64,000 nucleotides of DNA, taken from Nageia nagi (lineage: Eukaryota > Pinophyta). The DNA is taken from the NCBI GenBank assembly GCA_050084985.1, contig JBITNC010000001.1:211668001-211732000 (forward strand), written 5' to 3'. Position numbers and translations under genes: made by a program. Below the pieces are notes generated by a model. It worked only from the letters and a program-made list of their open reading frames with translations. It ran no database searches and was not told the origin of the DNA. Below, piece by piece: positions 58,401 through 62,504 of the stretch (position 1 is its first letter; each line of letters starts with the position of its first letter).

Positions 58401-58661
58401 GCTTTTATTTGTGCATTGTTCCGGTGGATTGAAAGACAATAAAGCTTGGGTGTTGCCAATTCTATTTTATTTAATCACCTGTAGCATGCAGGTATTGAAT
58501 CATTTGTGAGGAAGTCATTTTTAAACTAATTTCAGGAGCTGCTGTTGAAGTCTAGTGCAAGCTTGGCTTTCTTCATGTGGACGCATGAGCTATTGCCAGT
58601 GGACATTGTACTTCTGGCTCTCATTGATAGAGATGATGACCCTTATGCTTTACGTCTTGTG
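7421..58661 (+). CDS. MED23: Mediator complex subunit 23 (MED23), seven internal exons
   Basis: MED23 is a large subunit of Mediator, the nuclear complex that links transcription factors to RNA polymerase II. Exons are 7421-7504, 34998-35089, 41792-41954, 42047-42289, 57934-58104, 58241-58354 and 58536-58661. Joined, they encode about 331 residues without a stop or frameshift, and every intron begins GT and ends AG. Peptides such as [73 protein letters not shown] and [15 protein letters not shown] match my recollection of plant MED23 in order and spacing. The family is roughly 1600 residues long, so this is a middle segment; upstream and downstream exons lie outside the window. Uninterrupted frame and clean splice sites suggest a working gene despite about 50 kb of transposon-filled intron. 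Identification is from memory of the family, not from a search. Confidence 0.9.
7505..10912. other. MED23 intron, no recognisable feature
   Basis: This is the first 3.4 kb of the 27.5-kb intron. It is AT-rich, with only short unsupported open frames. No mobile-element signature was seen. Confidence 0.5.
10921..11723 (+). mobile_element. Non-autonomous hAT element with 8-bp TSD
   Basis: An 803-bp insertion is flanked by perfect copies of CATTAATG (10913-10920 and 11724-11731). The end CCATGACAACTTTG is the expected hAT terminus, and its last 470 bp repeats the hAT relic at 6085-6512. The left 210 bp is rich in short CCCC/GGGG motifs, as are the last 100 bp (subterminal repeats). There is no transposase, so it is a deletion derivative. 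The left terminus (CAATGGGATG) matches the right one poorly. Confidence 0.85.
11732..12269. other. MED23 intron, no feature
   Basis: AT-rich intron between the hAT element and the LINE target-site duplication. Nothing recognisable was seen. Confidence 0.5.
12283..13250 (+). pseudogene. 5'-truncated LINE, left part (RT C-terminal and zf-RVT region)
   Basis: Translation begins in the region following the RT domain ([16 protein letters not shown], a typical plant L1 string). It continues through a 134-codon open part at 12402-12806 (MRGKYLQN...GSTVWNH...LDFCKDKWL) and ends in a decayed zf-RVT zinc-finger region ([28 protein letters not shown]) with stops. The 13-bp duplication ATCCATGAATGAC before it (12270-12282) reappears after a poly(A) at 22846. 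The LINE is therefore interrupted by a later 9.3-kb insertion. Confidence 0.8.
13823..14602 (+). repeat. Diverged tandem repeats, about 110 bp, each able to form a GGTCGCA/TGCGACC hairpin
   Basis: Inverted 7-8-bp arms about 40 nt apart recur. Arm pairs begin at 13823/13868, 14026/14071, 14141/14186, 14257/14302, 14363/14408 and 14551/14595. Some arm changes compensate (GGTTGCAC with GTGCAACC). Outlying motif copies are at about 13747 and 14974. Confidence 0.7.
15003..16183 (-). mobile_element. Solo LTR, gypsy family
   Basis: This 1181-bp LTR reads TGTGATGTCCC...TCACA on the minus strand. It is flanked by GAAAG (14998-15002) and AAAAG (16184-16188), a 5-bp TSD with one mismatch. No PBS or internal sequence adjoins. 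U3 carries repeated CCAACGTGGGGGTC-like units (15755-15915). Confidence 0.85.
16487..18437 (+). pseudogene. Long unrecognised gag-like ORF, N-terminal part
   Basis: Starting at an ATG at 16487 ([20 protein letters not shown]), the frame runs to 17652 with stops at 16609 and 17281. After a frameshift it continues with charged sequence ending in a serine and glutamate-rich tract ([16 protein letters not shown]) by 18430. The best open stretches are 16669-17283 (204 codons) and 17380-17652 (90 codons). The string [14 protein letters not shown] weakly recalls the 'putative plant transposon protein' domain found in some plant retroelements; that is a guess. There is no zinc knuckle, protease or RT. 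It continues beyond the solo LTR at 18438. Confidence 0.5.
18438..19653 (+). mobile_element. Solo LTR inserted in the unrecognised ORF
   Basis: This 1216-bp LTR runs TGTAATGTACTCG...GGTGCATTACA. It is flanked by CATGA (18433-18437) and GATGA (19654-19658), a near-perfect 5-bp TSD. Charged coding sequence continues on both sides, so it interrupted an existing ORF. A TATAAAAG box is at 18926 and the R-region palindrome at 19014. Confidence 0.83.
18926..18933 (+). promoter_or_regulatory. LTR TATA box
   Basis: TATAAAAG lies in the LTR at 18438-19653, 88 bp upstream of the conserved palindrome. Confidence 0.55.
19654..20760 (+). pseudogene. Unrecognised ORF, C-terminal charged and coiled-coil part
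   Basis: Downstream of the solo LTR the frame resumes as acidic sequence ([15 protein letters not shown]), then basic and serine-rich ([12 protein letters not shown]), then [20 protein letters not shown] at 20068-20424. After a frameshift it becomes a lysine and glutamate-rich helix ([19 protein letters not shown], 20382-20624) likely to form a coiled coil. Stops follow. Low complexity makes homology hard to judge; it appears to be the second half of the protein starting at 16487. Confidence 0.45.
20761..22522. other. Non-coding 3' part of the insertion
   Basis: AT-rich sequence with stops in all frames. At about 21430 GTTATAAGTACCC could be a TATA box. It ends in a T-run (TGCTTTTTT) at the flanking repeat. 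I see no LTR copy of the 5' end. Confidence 0.4.
22534..22845 (+). mobile_element. LINE, right part: 3' UTR and poly(A)
   Basis: This is a non-coding stretch ending CCTTTATTTTTAATTAAC plus an A-run at about 22835-22846. It is followed by ATCCATGAATGAC (22846-22858), identical to the sequence before the LINE at 12270. The frame of the left part can be continued across AGCAATTTGT into it. Confidence 0.75.
22859..23133. other. MED23 intron, no feature
   Basis: A short AT-rich stretch between the LINE and element 2. Nothing recognisable was seen. Confidence 0.5.
23134..24424 (+). repeat. 5' LTR of element 2
   Basis: TG...CA ends. U3 has ACGT-core repeats (23427-23610), a TATAAATA box is at 23663 and the R palindrome CTTAGCGGTGCTAAG at 23740-23754. 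Confidence 0.87.
23663..23670 (+). promoter_or_regulatory. LTR TATA box
   Basis: TATAAATA followed by GACACTGGAG lies 77 bp before the palindrome. The same text and spacing occur in the LTR at 28348. Confidence 0.6.
24427..24439 (+). other. Primer binding site of element 2
   Basis: TGGTAATCAGAGC lies two bases after the LTR. It is the initiator-Met tRNA site with one inserted A. Confidence 0.75.
25349..25822 (+). pseudogene. ORF A homologue in element 2
   Basis: This 157-codon open stretch is collinear with ORF A of element 1 (shared [41 protein letters not shown]). Its 5' half (24705-25340) is decayed into repeats of a short unit reading roughly 'H-M-L-G/Y-I-K', and its 3' end is frameshifted relative to element 1. 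Confidence 0.55.
25895..26710 (+). pseudogene. ORF B homologue in element 2
   Basis: The + strand reads [22 protein letters not shown] and, later, [16 protein letters not shown], matching ORF B of element 1 across several frames. A 208-codon open part spans 25895-26521. It includes a local duplication of a GTGGAGACAGTTAGGA-type unit at about 26455-26505. Function unrecognised. Confidence 0.45.
27121..27818. other. MED23 intron between elements 2 and 3
   Basis: AT-rich sequence without recognisable features. It ends in GTTGT (27814-27818), the TSD of element 3. Confidence 0.5.
28348..29580 (+). mobile_element. Solo LTR nested in element 3
   Basis: This 1233-bp LTR runs TGTGACGTCCCCC...GATCATCACA, closely related to the LTR of element 2. 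It is flanked by GACGT (28343-28347) and AACGT (29581-29585). The right LTR of element 3 is uninterrupted at the equivalent place, which confirms insertion here. A TATAAATA box is at 28868 and the palindrome at 28945. Confidence 0.9.
28868..28875 (+). promoter_or_regulatory. LTR TATA box
   Basis: TATAAATA followed by GACACTGGAG, 77 bp upstream of the R palindrome. Confidence 0.6.
29826..29837 (+). other. Primer binding site of element 3
   Basis: TGGTATCAGAGC lies one base after the LTR. It is the perfect plant site complementary to the initiator-Met tRNA. Confidence 0.9.
30026..30379 (+). CDS. gag N-terminal segment, element 3
   Basis: This 117-codon open stretch starts with a glutamine-rich helical segment ([20 protein letters not shown]) and then an arginine, glutamate and glycine-rich linker. 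Such sequence is typical of the start of plant gypsy gag proteins. It ends in repeats of the type GLG.DQG. A disabling stop separates it from the gag core. Confidence 0.55.
   Translation: MHEKREIPSKDPIEQKFDALLSMMKNIVEQMQQQNERATRREAQERDVGLRGSPRMPNTLRSTSTFEREPGGGEPYLHRSHEKEPREEEATQHGSRGLGFDQGSLGSDQGGLGFDWG
30643..31476 (+). pseudogene. gag core with zinc knuckle, element 3
   Basis: One frame runs through two in-frame stops (about 30823 and 30878). The retrotransposon gag core is visible ([57 protein letters not shown]). It is followed by the zinc knuckle [14 protein letters not shown] at about 31390-31431. Gag packages element RNA into cytoplasmic particles. A TAG at 31474 separates it from protease in the same frame. 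Confidence 0.85.
31477..32159 (+). pseudogene. gypsy aspartic protease region, element 3
   Basis: After gag the frame encodes an acidic spacer and [21 protein letters not shown] one-base shift near 31650 is then needed to follow [16 protein letters not shown] and [18 protein letters not shown], typical of gypsy protease. The catalytic DSG triad is altered (a D-R-S reading). The protease normally cuts the gag-pol polyprotein. A single stop (32157-32159) separates it from the next ORF in the same frame. Confidence 0.75.
32172..32927 (+). CDS. Unknown 251-residue domain in place of pol, element 3
   Basis: This open frame follows the protease in the same frame after one stop and about 10 bases, where gypsy elements normally encode reverse transcriptase. 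It contains a short internal repeat ([14 protein letters not shown] then [14 protein letters not shown]) and a hydrophobic C-terminal region ([20 protein letters not shown]). There are no RT, RNase H or integrase motifs. I recognise no family. Having 251 codons without a stop in an otherwise decayed element is notable. Confidence 0.55.
   Translation: MARFVHPFVHLDVVGDDHEGLGVRYDLHGILALLISDCILSFVHSEAWRKVGGIEEMVALSMATFDGLVYACLDIEVPTPFDDVVDRNMHLWEIALKDVETLVHLMEAPLKDVETTVDTFVDISPHEDGLGTSIHAWRIALMTRGMSNVWTSFDEDSEDDVHVSRIAHSLPVATKRALMIFFKIIWKNSHPRIEGVKDGADLLVALSDIMAALGLVLAFVEEGIVLGLIGRALKAIFRSSWAALEGRKTSI
33076..33418 (+). CDS. Last ORF of element 3, ends at purine tract
   Basis: This open frame of about 115 codons has two similar tandem segments ([17 protein letters not shown] and [15 protein letters not shown]) and ends [11 protein letters not shown] at the purine tract. 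The ending resembles LRASNxERGG in element 1 and in the chromovirus, which suggests a retained pol terminus. Function unknown. Confidence 0.4.
33419..34442 (+). repeat. Right LTR of element 3, with internal tandem duplication
   Basis: This 1024-bp LTR is longer than the left one because a unit of about 232 bp (33623-33854) is repeated at 33855-34083 with few differences. Confidence 0.9.
34448..34997. other. MED23 intron, no feature
   Basis: AT-rich intron leading to the acceptor of exon b. Nothing recognisable was seen. Confidence 0.5.
34998..35089 (+). CDS. MED23: MED23 exon b
   Basis: The exon is 92 bp, starts after TTAATTGCAG and ends before GTGACA. It reads [14 protein letters not shown]...[10 protein letters not shown]. 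The last codon (arginine) is split AG|G across the 6.7-kb intron that follows. Confidence 0.88.
35090..36539. other. MED23 intron, unclassified
   Basis: The first 750 bp is plain AT-rich intron. From about 35877 there is moderately repetitive sequence in which the phrase GATGCTCTAG recurs (36074, 36210); it may be transposon-derived. No ORF is supported. Confidence 0.35.
36540..37026 (+). repeat. LTR fragment (U3 and R) in + orientation
   Basis: This matches the middle of the window's LTR family (CTTGTACACATGCGCTAGCC, ACGT-core units at 36658-36870, R stem CTTGGTGGTGTCAAG at 37010-37024). It abuts an LTR in the opposite orientation at 37027. Confidence 0.65.
37027..37514 (-). repeat. 3' LTR of the chromovirus, internally deleted
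   Basis: On minus this runs TGTGACGACCCCC...GGATCCTTACA, 488 bp against about 1.2 kb for relatives, because U3 and R centre sequence is missing. The purine tract GAGAGGGGAGGTTT adjoins at 37515. Confidence 0.75.
37484..40031 (-). pseudogene. Ty3/gypsy chromovirus pol (RT, RNase H, integrase, chromodomain)
   Basis: Minus-strand order, N to C. RT is at about 40031-39640 ([45 protein letters not shown]). RNase H is at 39322-39095 ([35 protein letters not shown]). Integrase core is at 38606-38040 ([41 protein letters not shown]); the usual catalytic Glu of the last motif is Asp here. The chromodomain is at 37693-37550 ([18 protein letters not shown]). Stops and frameshifts are frequent (for example near 38240). 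The domain order and chromodomain place it among chromoviruses. The 5' part is cut at about 40030. Confidence 0.9.
40032..40397 (+). pseudogene. gag N-terminal fragment, opposite strand to pol
   Basis: This open stretch of about 121 codons ([40 protein letters not shown]) resembles the start of the gag in element 3. It lies head-to-head with the minus-strand pol and begins exactly where RT breaks off, so the junction is a rearrangement breakpoint. Confidence 0.55.
40432..41388 (-). repeat. Mosaic LTR with inverted U3 segment
   Basis: The outer ends are TGTAATATTCC and GGGAATGTTACA. Minus-oriented U5/R text spans 40432-40930, a plus-oriented U3 piece about 40935-41140, and minus-oriented U3 41150-41388. 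The two U3 pieces form an inverted repeat (40960-41001 with 41187-41223). The flanks AAGAA and TATCA do not match, so there is no TSD. Confidence 0.6.
41394..41791. other. MED23 intron before exon c
   Basis: AT-rich sequence ending in the pyrimidine-rich acceptor of exon c. No other feature. Confidence 0.6.
41792..41954 (+). CDS. MED23: MED23 exon c
   Basis: The exon is 163 bp, with acceptor CACCTAG and donor GTGAAG. It completes the split arginine codon and encodes [15 protein letters not shown] and then the conserved [16 protein letters not shown] segment. It ends in phase 0. Confidence 0.92.
42047..42289 (+). CDS. MED23: MED23 exon d
   Basis: This exon has 81 codons in phase 0, only 92 bp after the previous one. 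It starts [11 protein letters not shown] and ends SIQAWQQ just before GTTGGG. The following intron is 15.6 kb. Confidence 0.92.
42500..42975. repeat. Diverged tandem repeat, about 145 bp, three copies
   Basis: Landmarks GGTCTCCTAATGC (42568), GGTCTCCTAATGT (about 42720) and GGTCTCTTAATGC (about 42856) recur. They are accompanied by 'ATCTCTGTACAAA' and 'GAGGTCTTCACTG'-like segments in the same order. Confidence 0.7.
42976..43872. other. MED23 intron, no feature
   Basis: Mixed-composition intron with only short, unsupported open frames. Confidence 0.45.
43873..45648 (-). pseudogene. hAT transposon relic with transposase fragments
   Basis: On minus, 45640-45330 encodes [20 protein letters not shown] and [20 protein letters not shown], like the middle of hAT transposases. 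At 44990-44640 it encodes [39 protein letters not shown] and [13 protein letters not shown], the C-terminal dimerisation region. AT-rich gaps separate the parts, as introns would. The terminus CAATGTTTGAAAAATTGGG at 43873 resembles that of the MITE at 54984. The 5' part is cut by the solo LTR at 45649. Confidence 0.8.
45649..46915 (-). mobile_element. Solo LTR inserted in the hAT relic
   Basis: This 1267-bp LTR reads on minus TGTGATATCCC...GGAACATTACA. It is flanked by GTTTA (45644-45648) and ATTTA (46916-46920), a TSD with one mismatch. The R palindrome is at 46326-46340. Confidence 0.83.
46371..46411. repeat. (TAA)n microsatellite inside the solo LTR
   Basis: About 13-14 uninterrupted trinucleotide copies, at the position of the short TTATTATTA run seen in related LTRs just upstream of R. 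Confidence 0.95.
46916..47337. other. Intron segment, unclassified
   Basis: AT-rich, possibly the remainder of the hAT element. One 68-codon minus frame has no recognisable similarity. Confidence 0.3.
47338..49160. repeat. Diverged repeat block of an unclassified element
   Basis: It starts with a perfect palindrome TGTTGTGcccgCACAACA and a CCCCAAAAT...ATTTTGGGG hairpin, the same arrangement as at 13248-13291. Three diverged units follow at about 48050-48150, 48580-48690 and 48760-48870, each with AACATGGGTAT, TTGCTCTTG and CTCTCCCACCTAGG-like text. No convincing ORF. Likely the 5' non-coding part of a relative of the 13252 insertion. Confidence 0.45.
49161..51359. other. MED23 intron, no recognisable feature
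   Basis: AT-rich sequence with no ORF and no terminal repeats recognised. It may be part of the element starting at 47338. Confidence 0.35.
51360..52330. repeat. Tandem repeat, period about 289 bp, about three copies
   Basis: AATTTGTACGTGAAATTTT recurs at about 51548, 51838 and 52126, and CATCATATTAGGA-like text at 51428, 51731, 52015 and 52315. A 33-bp duplication (about 51385-51450) precedes the array. Confidence 0.85.
52331..54975. other. MED23 intron, no recognisable feature
   Basis: AT-rich sequence with no supported ORF. TCTATAAATAGACCC at about 53893 could be a TATA box of a decayed LTR. Confidence 0.3.
54984..56048. mobile_element. hAT MITE with 8-bp TSD
   Basis: 1065 bp flanked by perfect GACAAAAC repeats (54976-54983 and 56049-56056). 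The terminal inverted repeats are CATTGTTTGAAAAAATG and, inverted at the right end, CATGGTATGAAAAAACC (12-13 of 17 match). Its left 600 bp is homologous to the 3' region of the hAT relic at 43873-44560. No transposase. Confidence 0.85.
56225..57000 (+). pseudogene. LINE reverse transcriptase relic
   Basis: Frames read in succession give [74 protein letters not shown] and [20 protein letters not shown]. All are recognisable RT segments of a plant-type LINE. The catalytic YADD is degraded (LVDN), and stops and frameshifts abound. Different lineage from the LINE at 12283. Confidence 0.85.
57001..57933. other. MED23 intron before exon e
   Basis: AT-rich sequence. A short duplicated phrase (TAATTATCAGACTCAGA at about 57146 and 57178) is the only repeat noticed. 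Confidence 0.5.
57934..58104 (+). CDS. MED23: MED23 exon e
   Basis: This exon has 57 codons in phase 0, with acceptor TTTGGCAG and donor GTAAGC. It encodes [19 protein letters not shown] and [14 protein letters not shown]. It joins smoothly to the AWQQ end of the exon 15.6 kb upstream. Confidence 0.93.
58241..58354 (+). CDS. MED23: MED23 exon f
   Basis: This exon has 38 codons in phase 0 after a 136-bp intron (acceptor GAATTAAG, donor GTATTG). It encodes [18 protein letters not shown] and [12 protein letters not shown]. Confidence 0.92.
58536..58661 (+). CDS. MED23: MED23 exon g
   Basis: This exon has 42 codons in phase 0 after a 181-bp intron (acceptor AATTTCAG, donor GTATGT). It encodes [18 protein letters not shown] and [16 protein letters not shown] found no later exon between here and 64000, so the next intron is at least 5.3 kb. 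Confidence 0.92.
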
Positions 58662-59608
58662 GTATGTTTTGGAAATAATTGCTTATCTGATGCAGTGATT
58701 TCTTTTATTATTATTCTTATTTTCAGTAATGACCTATCAACCACATTTCTAGATTCCGTAATGCAATAATATGATAAGATTTTCTTTGCTTTTGTTTTGG
58801 TTGCTTTTTATTTGCATTCTTCTCTTTTCCTTTTGTTTTTTCTTTTTTTGGGTTAAATATAGGGAAACTTGGAATGCTACTTTGGAATCTGAAGAGGTAA
58901 AGAGTTAAAAAATTAAGAAAATTACATTAATATTCAATAATGGATAGAGAAAGATAATAATTTTTTAAAAATGTTCAACAGTGACTAAAATAGGTCAACA
59001 GGGCTCAAAAGAGTTAGCTTGATACAGGACATTCAGAAATCTCCAAACTCATTAGGTGATATAGCAAGAACATTACATGAAGCAAAGGCATTAGGTGTTC
59101 TCATTCTTAGAAATATGGTGATCTGTCTCCACTCAAAGCTTGTGGGATCAAACTCTTATATGCAAAAGTGCTGGCCTTAAAAAGCCAACTTAGGGCTAAG
59201 AAGACAGGGTTGAGAGATCCAAGTGACCTGAATATATTGCCAGTGTATATCTTCTTGATGTTAGTTTTTGGAAGAAAGCAAGTAATTGAAGCAAGGACAA
59301 GAACTTGTATCGCATGACTGTTTATCAACCACATTAACTAAGAAAGCATGGTGGCAAAGTCTTTTAAGAGGTCAATGGAATTACCATGTAGTATGGTGCA
59401 GAAATTTTAGTGCTTGAAGGCAACTTCTGCATGAGCCAAGCGTTGTGGAATTTATGCATGAATGCCTCATGTCTTCAATTATTTTTGGTGACTGCACATG
59501 AAATCAGATGTTATAAACCAATTTAATGCCCAATTAAATCAAATAAGGATTATGTCTAGGGTCAAGCTAATCACGAGAAAGACACATTTCAGCAGACATG
59601 TACCAATT
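58662..59608. other. MED23 intron after exon g
   Basis: AT-rich sequence with no supported ORF. It ends in CAATT, the TSD of the following solo LTR. Confidence 0.5.
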
Positions 59609-60789
59609 TGTGACGTCCCCCTTGTACAATTGTAATTAATTCTAGAATCCAACAGATTCCCCCTTTGTATAATTAATTATTTAATTTTTGCTTTTTAGTT
59701 AATACTTGGGATAGAAGACTTAATGGGCCATTGGACCCCACTGTGAGCCCCCAGTGGGATGTCTCCCTCCCAAGTGTAATTTAGTGTGTTTTAATGTATT
59801 TGGAGATCCCAAAACATGATTGTGGGAATCCCAAGGTCTATTTAGCACTTAGAGCATGGATGAGCACTTGTACACATGCGCCAGCCTTGGGGAGACTTCT
59901 AGATCCCCACGTTGGCCCATGACACCCATGTTGCCCCTTAGATGCCCACGCATACCTCCTTGACCCACGCATGCATACCTAAGCCTATGTTGAGCTTGAG
60001 GACTCACATGGAGCATGAGGAAGGCCCAAATACCCATGTTGGGCTTGAAATGACTCCTAGGTGCTATCATTGGGGTTTGAGGGGATTAGTGATGAGTTTG
60101 AGGTGAGATCCAGATCCAGGAAAGCTATATTCGCCCTTGGAGCCTTATTGCTAGACATAGAGATTATTGATTATACACTTACCGTCCAAAGGACATAAGT
60201 TTTGGTGCAGTGTCAAGCAATATCCCTAGGTGCAACATCTAGGAGGGGTGACAGGCTGAGGGATCTTGTTAATCTACGGCTTTGGTGTAGCACCCTAGCT
60301 CATCTGGTGGTATTCTGGGGTCACACTTCTACCATTCATTTGGTTGCTAGGGTTTGGAGAGGGCTCTTTTGGTAGAGAGAATTCATATTTTGAGGGAGTG
60401 AGGCTGTTCCATATAGTGTTTTGTCTGTCCAGCATTGAGGATATTCGTTGTGCCCTAGTTGGATCCTTGGAGGCCAACATTGAGCCCTTTGGGCCTAGTA
60501 TTGTATCTTGTTTCATCATACATCCTAATACAAGCCATGGGCTATTGGATCTCATATTTGTGTTGCGCATACTTATCTATTGGCATCGTTGGATTACTTT
60601 TGCATGTATATGTTTGTGTAAGCCATATGTTGGCATTATGAGGGTTTGAATACTTGTATTTACTAGTCTTGGCCAGACGTTCACATTATTGCATTGCTTG
60701 AACTTTATCTAGATGCCCTAGGTTAGACGTTGGAGAATACTTATGTGTTTTTGATTTAAATGCACTTGAATTGTGATTGGGATTCTATA
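59609..60789 (+). mobile_element. Solo LTR with TSD CAATT
   Basis: This 1181-bp LTR starts TGTGACGTCCCCC. Its end GGGATTCTATA corresponds to GGGATTCTACA of element 1, the terminal CA having become TA. CAATT flanks both sides (59604-59608 and 60790-60794). U3 has ACGT/ATGT-core repeats (59907-60075). Confidence 0.82.
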
Positions 60790-60794
60790 CAATT

Positions 60795-61524
60795 TCCATG
60801 CCAAGAGGCCACACACTAGCAAAAACTTGGAAAACGGTGTGGATTTAGAGGACCATCAACTATGATGTCGGCTACCATATAAGACCTTGATTAGGAACTA
60901 AGAATCACGATGGGAGAGAGCCCTCAGTAGGGGGGAATGGGTAGGGCGATCATGGGGTGGAACTGGAAACCTACTTCTAACATCCAAGGCCGAAGGGCTA
61001 CAAGTAGCAATGAAGAAGGTGGTAATCAAAGATTGCCTATGTTGTCTTGTGTTGCAGGTACACTTCATCAGACTTCAGAATTTGATCTCAAAATTTTAAA
61101 TTCTAAGGTTTCTGACAAAATTTAGCCTCCTAGGGTGTTTCCTGAAAGAACGCCATCGCATTTTCAAAACGTGTCCACGTGTAGAAAACGCGTTGACCCA
61201 ACACATTTTACATGAAATATGACCACATTTCAGTCTGCCAACTTTGGGCAGTTAAGGGCGAATTGTCAAGTTTTTTGTTCGTTTTAGTTAGTTTCTTAGT
61301 TGTTTTACCTTTTGTTTCTTCTTGTTAAGCCTTGGGATTGATAAATAAACAATCTGGACTTGTTCTTTATTTAGATTGTGGTGTAGATTGGTGTAACTCA
61401 TAGATTTCACCTAGACTTGTAATGCAAACTATTTGACGAAATGTCACAGTGAAGTTTTCTTCAATAAATCATTAGTTTTGATGATCGAAATTTTAAATTC
61501 AACCATAAAGTAGCAATATAGGAT
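60795..61524. other. Intron, unclassified
   Basis: Mixed-composition sequence with a CACGTG at about 61178. No ORF or repeat is supported. Confidence 0.35.
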
Positions 61525-62490
61525 CATCAAACCCTGACGTTAGGTCTAGGGCATCCAATACACACATTCAAACCCTCAGGCATGTAACGTTAGGGTTAGA
61601 GCATTAACATTCAACATTCAGATACCCAAAATGCCAATGCCTAAGTATAACATGCAAGATCCAATGATTAACACATCCACATGCCAACGTCTAGCATTTG
61701 CAAGCATTAAACACTGAATAGCACATCAGAATGCCAATGTCTGGTTCATACATGTACAATGAACATAAATAATCCAACGCAAGCACTAGTATGAAAGGTA
61801 CAAACACAAGATTGAGATCCGAAGCCCTCTGGCTGTACATGAAAGATATATAATGAATGTGATACAATACCAAGCCCAATGGGCAATTGTTGACCTCAAA
61901 GGAGCCAACTAGGGCACAACACTCTGCAATCTCTAATGCCGAACAACTGTAGAACCAAGGGATAGATTCACTCCCTTAGATCTTGAATCCTCTCCACCAA
62001 AGGAGCCCTCCTCGAAACCTGGATAACAATTGACGGTAGAAGTAAACCCTCGGAATGCCATCGGATGGGCAAGGTACTTGACCTATGCCGTAGATAATTA
62101 GGATTCCACGCTTGATTACCCTCTAGATGCTCCGCTTAGGAAAGGAATGCTTAGTACTACTCAGACTCTATGCCTGAAGGACTGTAATAGAAGTAATGTA
62201 TATTCAATAGTTGTCCAATATAGAAGCTCCAATGTCTATTTATACATTGCTTGTGTCCGGAACTCACCTAGGATTCATCCTAGGCCCATCTAATCCAACA
62301 TTGGGTATTTGGGGCACCCAATCACTTAAAAGTGCCAATGTGGAGGGCATAATCATCTATTATGCCAACGTGGGGGTCATGACCACATAAAGTGCCAACG
62401 TGGGGGTCTTGGAGTCCTCAAGAGCCAACGTGGGGGTATGGGGCCTCCCCAGTGTGGTGCTAGCATGCTTGTGGCCGTCCAAGTTGTGTT
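61525..62490 (-). repeat. Truncated LTR of the same gypsy family
   Basis: Minus-oriented R/U5 and part of U3. It has the R stem region at about 62148-62163 and CCAACGTGGGGGTC units at 62335-62440. U3 is cut off at about 62490, where copia sequence begins. Confidence 0.7.
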
Positions 62491-62504
62491 GAAGATCTGT
62501 TGTA

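Noticed and set aside
60344-60649. 101-codon open frame repeated in several places ([27 protein letters not shown]...)
   Set aside because: The same text appears in every LTR of the family (for example minus strand 52-237, 4600-4806), where it is R-U5 sequence and not a gene.
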